From Welwitschia mirabilis (Eukaryota; Gnetophyta; Gnetopsida; Welwitschiales), in contig JBOZIK010000001.1 in assembly GCA_051453625.1 (NCBI GenBank), forward strand, positions 93,710,180-93,751,186: 41,007 nucleotides of DNA, given 5' to 3'. This document shows, piece by piece, positions 34,080 to 41,007 of the stretch. The stretch's first letter is position 1, and each line of letters starts with the position of its first letter. The notes under the pieces were generated by a model. It searched no databases. It had not been told where the DNA came from and worked only from the letters and a program-made list of their open reading frames with translations. The position numbers and the translations under genes are program-made.

Positions 34080-35019
34080 CCTTTAGTTAAATGCACATAC
34101 TTCTTCAAGTATTTTCTCTTTAGATGTTAGTAATAAGGGAATTTTTATATTATATGAGAGTTATCTTTACATATGTCACATGTTGGTGTTATGTTTTTCT
34201 CGTTTTCTATTTTTGCATCTATAATCATTTGAGTGTCTTTCTCCAAGGAAATAGTGAAACCCTTAATCACATTCATTGAATTATTTTGATCTTCCTCCTT
34301 ATCATGTTTTTCTTATTTTAAGTTTTTTTATCATTTGGCTTATAGTTCGCTTTTTCTTAAAAGTTAGTTTAAGCCAAGTTTGACTAATTTCAATATGATC
34401 TTTCAACAATGTCCATGTATTTTATAAACCTAAATTCATTAAGCTACCATTACATAAAAAATCTATAAGTTTTTTGATTTATCTATTTAATACACTATAA
34501 AAATAATCTATTAATTATTATTTAGGGAATTTATTAATGAGATTGGAATGTGTAGCTATAATGAATCATTCATATGTTGTGGCATAATTCTCTTTAGGTT
34601 GTTGAAGAAAGTTTATAACTTCTTTTTATCTTTTTATTTTTCTACTCTCGCTCTTAAGTCTTTTGATAAAAGCATCTTATACTTGAATATAGTTTTAAGA
34701 CTTTTATAAGTTATAGTTTTAAGCCATAGTTTTGCTCTATTTCTAAGTGAGATAGAAATAAAATCATGGAAGTTCTATTATTAATTCATTTTTTTCCATT
34801 TTCTGAAGTAAGCACTAATTGTTTTGTGTGGACAAGATGTTGAAAAATATCTTTATTAGGTTCTTCTAAAAAAGTTGGATAATAATTTAACTTTTTTAAC
34901 TCTATATCATCCCTAGGAAGGAAGTAAAAAGTGTTTGAAATTTCGTGTTTTTTATGGGCTATTAAATCTTTAATTTTAACATTTACATTAGATGTATTTG
35001 CATTAGGAGTTCTTATCAT
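34080..35019 (-). pseudogene. Athila-like gag, decayed
   Basis: Structural protein of the particle. ATG 35019 opens 78 codons to 34786 with KDLIAHKKHEISNTFYFLPR, PTFLEEPNKDIFQHLVHTKQ and a stop after GKK. Past frame breaks, ISISLRNRAK-like sequence and INFLQQPKENYATTYE (about 34620-34570) follow, resembling the capsid pattern FxQxxxExLYExWERF. A zinc-knuckle start CDICKDNSH is at 34180-34154; its last Cys is lost. A stretch between capsid and knuckle (34500-34200) is rich in stops. Homology to Athila gag is judged from motif order and wording. Confidence 0.75.
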
Positions 35020-35230
35020 AATTGGGCTATTGGATGATACTACTTACTATTGCTTTTACTTTTGCATTGTATTTAAAATAAATAAAAATGATTTTATTTT
35101 ACCTATTACTTTCTTTTAAAATCAAATTCTAAAATATTAAAAGCTAAAAAATTTTTGTTCAATTCTTAGAATTATTTATGTCCTTGGGATATGCGTAAGT
35201 GATTAAGTTTGATGTTGATGAAACCTTCTT

Positions 35231-35820
35231 NNNNNNNNNNNNNNNNNNNNNNNNNNNNNNNNNNNNNNNNNNNNNNNNNNNNNNNNNNNNNNNNNNNNNN
35301 NNNNNNNNNNNNNNNNNNNNNNNNNNNNNNNNNNNNNNNNNNNNNNNNNNNNNNNNNNNNNNNNNNNNNNNNNNNNNNNNNNNNNNNNNNNNNNNNNNNN
35401 NNNNNNNNNNNNNNNNNNNNNNNNNNNNNNNNNNNNNNNNNNNNNNNNNNNNNNNNNNNNNNNNNNNNNNNNNNNNNNNNNNNNNNNNNNNNNNNNNNNN
35501 NNNNNNNNNNNNNNNNNNNNNNNNNNNNNNNNNNNNNNNNNNNNNNNNNNNNNNNNNNNNNNNNNNNNNNNNNNNNNNNNNNNNNNNNNNNNNNNNNNNN
35601 NNNNNNNNNNNNNNNNNNNNNNNNNNNNNNNNNNNNNNNNNNNNNNNNNNNNNNNNNNNNNNNNNNNNNNNNNNNNNNNNNNNNNNNNNNNNNNNNNNNN
35701 NNNNNNNNNNNNNNNNNNNNNNNNNNNNNNNNNNNNNNNNNNNNNNNNNNNNNNNNNNNNNNNNNNNNNNNNNNNNNNNNNNNNNNNNNNNNNNNNNNNN
35801 NNNNNNNNNNNNNNNNNNNN
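35231..35820. other. Assembly gap (590 N)
   Basis: Hides the leader-to-gag junction of element C. Long apparent open frames over this and the 39668 gap consist of N only. Confidence 0.99.
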
Positions 35821-36320
35821 TCAGGCTTCATTACCTTAAATACTTTGCCTTTTTACTTGAGTGTACTGTGTTCCTACATGCTCAATGATGTTTCTGCAAT
35901 GTTTTTTCTATTATCATCTAGATGATTACTTGGATAACTATTATATAGAAAATAGAAAAAGTAAAAATAGAGAAAAATGAAAATAGAATCAAAATAAAAA
36001 CTGACAGTCATCCACCTATGCCATCTAAATGAAAGAGGAGATAATATTGATTCATTCTGATATAGAAAACTAAAAAAAAAAAGGCTATCAAAATTTTCAT
36101 AAAAATCCTAATCCTAGGCTATCATTTTCCTATATCATCTAGATGATAGATACGACAACAAGCTCAAAAAAATGTAAAATGAAAAATGAAAGACATGGAA
36201 AAATGCAAAAAGAAAAACTATGATATTTAGAGAAAAATATACAATGTTATCATAAATAAATACCTAAATTAAAATCCAAGATTATATAGATAATAATAAT
36301 CCTCAAACTTCTTGTGGCCT
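35821..36320 (-). other. Leader of element C with palindromes
   Basis: Noncoding leader between primer site and gag, partly hidden by a 590-base gap. It contains ATCATCTAGATGAT (35913-35926, perfect) and TATCATCTAGATGATA (36133-36148, perfect, inside a wider inverted repeat at 36119-36158), and a third imperfect one at 36001-36050. Confidence 0.65.
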
Positions 36321-36338
36321 TTCCTAGCAATGGCACCA
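36321..36338 (-). other. Primer binding site, tRNA-Asp type (element C)
   Basis: On the minus strand TGGTGCCATTGCTAGGAA, three bases after the LTR, the same spacing as in element A. Thirteen of 18 positions match the tRNA-Asp complement, and every mismatch is a C-to-T or G-to-A change. Confidence 0.82.
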
Positions 36339-36341
36339 AGA

Positions 36342-37579
36342 TGTTGGGACATGTATTTATGCAAATGTTATATTCTTAGTTAAACCCTATCAATCATAAA
36401 TATATGTATGAATACAACACACTAATATAGATGACAGTGGATCTAAATGTTGTAATCTATTGAAGGCACTAAGTGAGAAGAAAAAGAATTGATTTTCATA
36501 AAGTAAAGGCTCAAAATGAAAATCAACAATTCAAAAAAGTAAATACACTATGCAAATACAAAATGAAAACTACCCTACATGCAATATCTATTCACCTACC
36601 AGATCTCTATCACCAAGATATGCCCTGTATAATCTAGATCAATTAAGGAAACTTTTACTAATGAAAATTAATGTAGGCTATCAAGTACGTAAAACAGAAT
36701 ATGAAAACATGTAATGATTAATTTAGAAAATTTAAAATGTAATACAAGTTCCTAAATCAACATTTACAACCTTAACAAAAGTTACCCTTGATGATTGATA
36801 TCATAAATAAAGCTGTCATAGAATCATAAGTAACATAAACCATAAGGGACATGCACATAAATAAATTTAAAACTAAAAGAATATTTCCATTAGATCTTGA
36901 ATCAACATTCTATTACAAAGCAACAACACCTCAATGAAGGAGACCCTAGCCCAACATTAAGGAAGATTCCTCTCTGTAACTAATGGATGGATTTTCAGTC
37001 CTTTAATCTCTCATCATAATAATTTTTAGTATAATAAAAATCATTAAAGTTGAGGATGAAGATGGTATTTACTAACTATAATAGACTCTAATAATAACAA
37101 ATCTAACAGACGCATAAAAATCCTAATGGTGCATAGAAATGGTCTAACATAGTGTAGAAGTTAGATGAAGTTTGGTACATTGAATAAAATTAGATTTTTG
37201 TTTTATGTTTCATTGAGATGATGGGAGGGATGATGCCACATCAAAAGAGTTTTATATTTAGCCTTCATGTTGGTCCAGTCAGCATCTTAGTTGGCATGCA
37301 AGTGGTGTCATCTTGGTTTATCATCTAGACAATGGAGGGGACAATAGCCTTCATGAAGCTCTTTATCAGGTTAAATTGGTTTTGAAGCTCATTAATTCCT
37401 CCTTAAAATTTAAAGTATTAGAATTAATCCAAAATTCCTTTAAATGTATTAGTATTCACACATTTTAGTGATTTTCTCTTTGACTATTAATAATCATCAT
37501 TTGTGCTTAAACCTATCTAAATGTCTTATAAAACTACTCAAAATACCCCATTAAAAATATACAATTTGGCATCACAATA
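36342..37579 (-). repeat. LTR of element C, 5' copy
   Basis: On the minus strand it starts TATTGTGATGCC (a decayed TG start) and ends TGTCCCAACA. It pairs with 28124-29323. Palindromic remnants lie at 37198-37235 and 37318-37345. Confidence 0.87.
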
Positions 37580-38044
37580 CTAGTATATTCATTGTCTTAT
37601 TGATATAAATTATTATATAATTAGTTGTAAAAACTTTACCATATTTTTTAATAGCCAAGGTTAAATTTTTATAATAAAAGCATAAACTGGAAAATTATAA
37701 CTTATTAATTAGTAGTTAGAAAATAGTGAAATTTTTTCTGTAAGTCTAGGATTATGTTATGATTGTGAAAATGTAAAAACAATAATTTTTTTGATGGGTA
37801 GTAATTCTTAAAAAATTTATTTATTAACATACATTAGAAAATGAATACAAAAAACAATAAGCGATTAATTTAAAGTTTTGTAACTAACAATAAGATATTT
37901 GAAATCTTAAGTATAAGTTGTAAGAAATTAAATAATATTTTTAAAACATCTTGAATCATTTATATATTCAAAGTATTTTGAAAGTTATAGTCATTTTATC
38001 ATAGTGCAGTAGGACTATGACTTAAAAAAATTTAAGAATTTTTG

Positions 38045-38082
38045 ATCTTAAATCATGACCTTAATCTTAAATCATGACCTTA
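38045..38082. repeat. Perfect 19-bp tandem duplication
   Basis: ATCTTAAATCATGACCTTA occurs twice in a row (38045-38063, 38064-38082). Confidence 0.9.
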
Positions 38083-39526
38083 GAAATAATATTTTTAGAA
38101 CTTCACAATAGCTTAATTTACTTTTTAAACATCTTATTATGAGTTTAGTTTATGAGAAAATATTGTAATTTATTTTTTACTTCATAATTATTTAATTATT
38201 AATTTTTGGTTATAATGTCTTCTTAGAGCCCAAACATATTATAATTAAAGTTTTAAATAACAAAAAATAATTAAGTAAAATTATACAAGTAATTTAAGTA
38301 TACAAGATAAGTTTTATTTAATAGCCTTAAGTTACATTTATTAGGAATAATATCTTATTAATAAAAATACCTCTTTTACCTTTTTCTTTTATCTTACTTT
38401 GAATATGCATCTTTGAAGTGTTTCACCTTTATAGTTTAAGTAACATGAATACTCTTAGATCTATTACTTATATTATTGACTTATGATATAGCCATGGAGT
38501 CTTAGATAAAGTATTATGTATTAATAATTATGATTTAGTTATATTTTCTTTTGTTTATCTTCATTACACCAATCCTTTAGAGATTATCATATGAGAATAG
38601 AAGAATGCTTCTAGGATTGACATAACTCTAGGTATGGATTAAGTTTATTTAACTATATTATTAAGATATGATTTGATACATTTTAAATATTTTTATTATT
38701 ATTAAAAGAAAAAACAAAAAAGAATTTTTTCTTTATCTAGATTTTCATTATTGTAATCTCAAATATAGAGATGTTCTAGTATGTTTATTCTCTCTTTTAT
38801 GATTGTTACTATAAAATGACCCTAATGATGATTAGAATTATTATAACTAAGTTACTAATATGTTAAATATTCATATTATTTAGAATTGTATGGATGCATT
38901 TGTATGGTATTCATCGAATAGTTCTAAATTAAGATAATCCTAATAATATTTATTTCCATACTCAGATTTCATCACCAAGTTGGGTTGTATTTTTTTTTAA
39001 TTCCTTTTTGAAAGTGGATTTGATCATCACTCTCTTATTCAACCCATGTATGAACTTACTCTAAGCTAATATCTTAATCCCTTAACATTAATGGATCATG
39101 CTACATCATCTAGAGATATTTGAAGGAAGCAGGGATCATTTGTAAGCATGCATACACCTCACGTTATCACCTATAATGGGTGTACATCAAGTAAAGTGTA
39201 AGCCTATTAAGTTAAGCCCAATAATGTTTATATAGTTTAGAACCTAAATTAGAATCAACTCACATCTGGATGGTGGCCAAATATTGAGTTGAAATGCTAT
39301 TAATGGGAGTTACAACCTCTTATTATATTTGTTTGGTATTATCCTTAAACTTATTCATGTATGTTTATAATAAGTTTATATCTCTTCAACTATTTATAGG
39401 ATATCTTTCTATCTAACCAAACAAAAAAAAAAAAAAGAAAGAAAGAAATGGAGGACATAAACTTATAACATCATTATTATTTGTAAACCAAAATAACTTA
39501 GAAATTAATTATAGATAGATACATAA

Positions 39527-39602
39527 TAATAATATAATTTATTTTTCTCAAGATATAAAAATGCTAATAATATAATTTATTTTTCTCAAAATATAAAAAT
39601 GC
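39527..39602. repeat. 38-bp tandem duplication
   Basis: Units 39527-39564 and 39565-39602 differ at one base (CTCAAGATA against CTCAAAATA). Confidence 0.9.
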
Positions 39603-39667
39603 TAATAAAGGAATAAGTAAAACTTGATCCTCGGTTTTGCTATGTATATTACATAATAATATTGAAG

Positions 39668-40616
39668 NNNNNNNNNNNNNNNNNNNNNNNNNNNNNNNNN
39701 NNNNNNNNNNNNNNNNNNNNNNNNNNNNNNNNNNNNNNNNNNNNNNNNNNNNNNNNNNNNNNNNNNNNNNNNNNNNNNNNNNNNNNNNNNNNNNNNNNNN
39801 NNNNNNNNNNNNNNNNNNNNNNNNNNNNNNNNNNNNNNNNNNNNNNNNNNNNNNNNNNNNNNNNNNNNNNNNNNNNNNNNNNNNNNNNNNNNNNNNNNNN
39901 NNNNNNNNNNNNNNNNNNNNNNNNNNNNNNNNNNNNNNNNNNNNNNNNNNNNNNNNNNNNNNNNNNNNNNNNNNNNNNNNNNNNNNNNNNNNNNNNNNNN
40001 NNNNNNNNNNNNNNNNNNNNNNNNNNNNNNNNNNNNNNNNNNNNNNNNNNNNNNNNNNNNNNNNNNNNNNNNNNNNNNNNNNNNNNNNNNNNNNNNNNNN
40101 NNNNNNNNNNNNNNNNNNNNNNNNNNNNNNNNNNNNNNNNNNNNNNNNNNNNNNNNNNNNNNNNNNNNNNNNNNNNNNNNNNNNNNNNNNNNNNNNNNNN
40201 NNNNNNNNNNNNNNNNNNNNNNNNNNNNNNNNNNNNNNNNNNNNNNNNNNNNNNNNNNNNNNNNNNNNNNNNNNNNNNNNNNNNNNNNNNNNNNNNNNNN
40301 NNNNNNNNNNNNNNNNNNNNNNNNNNNNNNNNNNNNNNNNNNNNNNNNNNNNNNNNNNNNNNNNNNNNNNNNNNNNNNNNNNNNNNNNNNNNNNNNNNNN
40401 NNNNNNNNNNNNNNNNNNNNNNNNNNNNNNNNNNNNNNNNNNNNNNNNNNNNNNNNNNNNNNNNNNNNNNNNNNNNNNNNNNNNNNNNNNNNNNNNNNNN
40501 NNNNNNNNNNNNNNNNNNNNNNNNNNNNNNNNNNNNNNNNNNNNNNNNNNNNNNNNNNNNNNNNNNNNNNNNNNNNNNNNNNNNNNNNNNNNNNNNNNNN
40601 NNNNNNNNNNNNNNNN
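39668..40616. other. Assembly gap (949 N)
   Basis: Ends directly before the 132-bp tandem repeat, so it may hide more repeat units. Confidence 0.99.
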
Positions 40617-40633
40617 TGATTAGAGTTTTCTTG

Positions 40634-40897
40634 AGTAAAGAAGTCATCCTACTTATGAAAAGGACTACCTTGATGTTGGGTTGAGATTCCTTTATTAAGG
40701 AGTTATACTTATAAGTGGGTATCCATTAATTTGATTAATAAAGGATTACTTGCATTGCTTTTTTAAGTAAAGAAGTCATCCTACTTATGAAAAGGACTAC
40801 CTTAACGTTGGGTTGAGATTCCTCTATTAAGAAGTTATTACTTGTAAGTGGGTATACATTAATTTGATTAATAAAGAATTACTTGCATTGCTTTCCC
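40634..40897. repeat. 132-bp tandem repeat, two units visible
   Basis: Units start AGTAAAGAAGTCATCC at 40634 and 40766. They differ at several positions, so this is not an assembly duplicate. The bases before 40634 (TTTTCTTG) resemble the end of a unit (GCTTTTTTA), so a further unit probably continues into the gap. Confidence 0.85.
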
Positions 40898-41007
40898 ATT
40901 AAGACTTTTACCACATAAATCTTTTTGTATCTTTTTTGCCTGCATTTTTCTTTTTGCTGACATTCCCTAGCAACTCTTTAAGGTCATCTCATGCATTCCC
41001 TTTTTCA
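40898..41007. other. AT-rich tail, nothing recognised
   Basis: Short pyrimidine-rich sequence at the window end. Confidence 0.5.

Larger units (their letters stand above)
28124..37579 (-). mobile_element. Element C: Athila-like gag-protease element lacking RT and integrase
   Basis: About 9.5 kb on the minus strand: 5' LTR 37579-36342, primer site 36338-36321, leader 36320-35821, gap, gag 35019-34100, protease 33390-32837, ORFx 32836-32033, 3' noncoding region 32032-29338, polypurine tract 29337-29324, 3' LTR 29323-28124. The distance from protease to ORFx tail is under 1 kb, far less than the 2.5 kb or more that RT, RNase H and integrase need, and no such motif was found. LTRs, leader palindromes, ORFx tail and 3' region match element A. 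Confidence 0.8.
37585..39667. other. AT-rich region, no gene seen
   Basis: About 2.1 kb with stops in all frames and no transposon motif I recognise. Only small repeats stand out: 38045-38082, 39527-39602 and an A-rich/GAAA run at 39424-39449. Confidence 0.6.

Noticed and set aside
35172-35925. Open frames of about 220-240 codons on both strands
   Set aside because: They consist almost wholly of the N gap 35231-35820, with only edge sequence readable.
36321-36338. Possible tRNA gene fragment (tRNA-Asp-like 3' end)
   Set aside because: Only the 3' 18 bases match, and the position right beside an LTR identifies it as a primer binding site.
39637-40684. Open frames of about 330-340 codons on both strands
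   Set aside because: They span the N gap 39668-40616; no coding sequence is visible.

Overview
The window is AT-rich plant nuclear DNA and holds no intact host gene. It is a stack of old, nested, broken retrotransposons: a Ty3/Gypsy chromovirus of the Tekay/Del type, three large LTR elements with decayed primer sites matching plant tRNA-Asp (Athila-like priming), and an L1-type plant LINE whose first ORF has a DUF4283-like segment. These family types point to an angiosperm; the species cannot be read from the sequence. Nine runs of N interrupt the assembly, and at least two are probably artefacts.

Layout. (1) 1-21459: a plus-strand chromovirus, 5' end outside the window. Its gag and the start of its protease lie at 1-811. 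The rest of protease, RT, RNase H, integrase and a chromodomain lie at 10697-14312, then the polypurine tract and 3' LTR. (2) 817-10691: element A, plus strand, inserted in the chromovirus protease and flanked by the 5-bp duplication GCTAG. It carries three LTRs (817-1887, 7319-8541, 9587-10691), a leader with palindromes, and a decayed ORF of unknown function (here ORFx) with internal repeats. I found no gag, RT or integrase in it. (3) 14434-20401: element B, minus strand, inserted in the chromovirus 3' LTR and flanked by TTAAG. Its internal region holds only an unrecognised decayed coding stretch and short repeats. (4) 21460-22080: a duplicated module with ATG and TA microsatellites. (5) About 22100-28000: a minus-strand LINE (DUF4283-like plus zinc knuckle ORF1; endonuclease-RT ORF2). 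(6) 28124-37579: element C, minus strand, related to element A in LTRs, leader, ORFx tail and 3' region. Unlike A it keeps an Athila-like gag and protease, but I found no RT, RNase H or integrase. (7) 37585-41007: AT-rich DNA without recognisable genes, a 949-base gap and a 132-bp tandem repeat.

How the parts relate. The chromovirus is the host element, and A and B jumped into it later. A and C look like members of one non-autonomous family that would have needed RT and integrase from a partner. They share LTR ends, the tRNA-Asp primer site, an unusual set of ~40-bp palindromes and the ORFx tail. Most stop codons and lost catalytic residues in the window are explained by C-to-T or G-to-A changes, as expected for long-methylated, silenced transposons.
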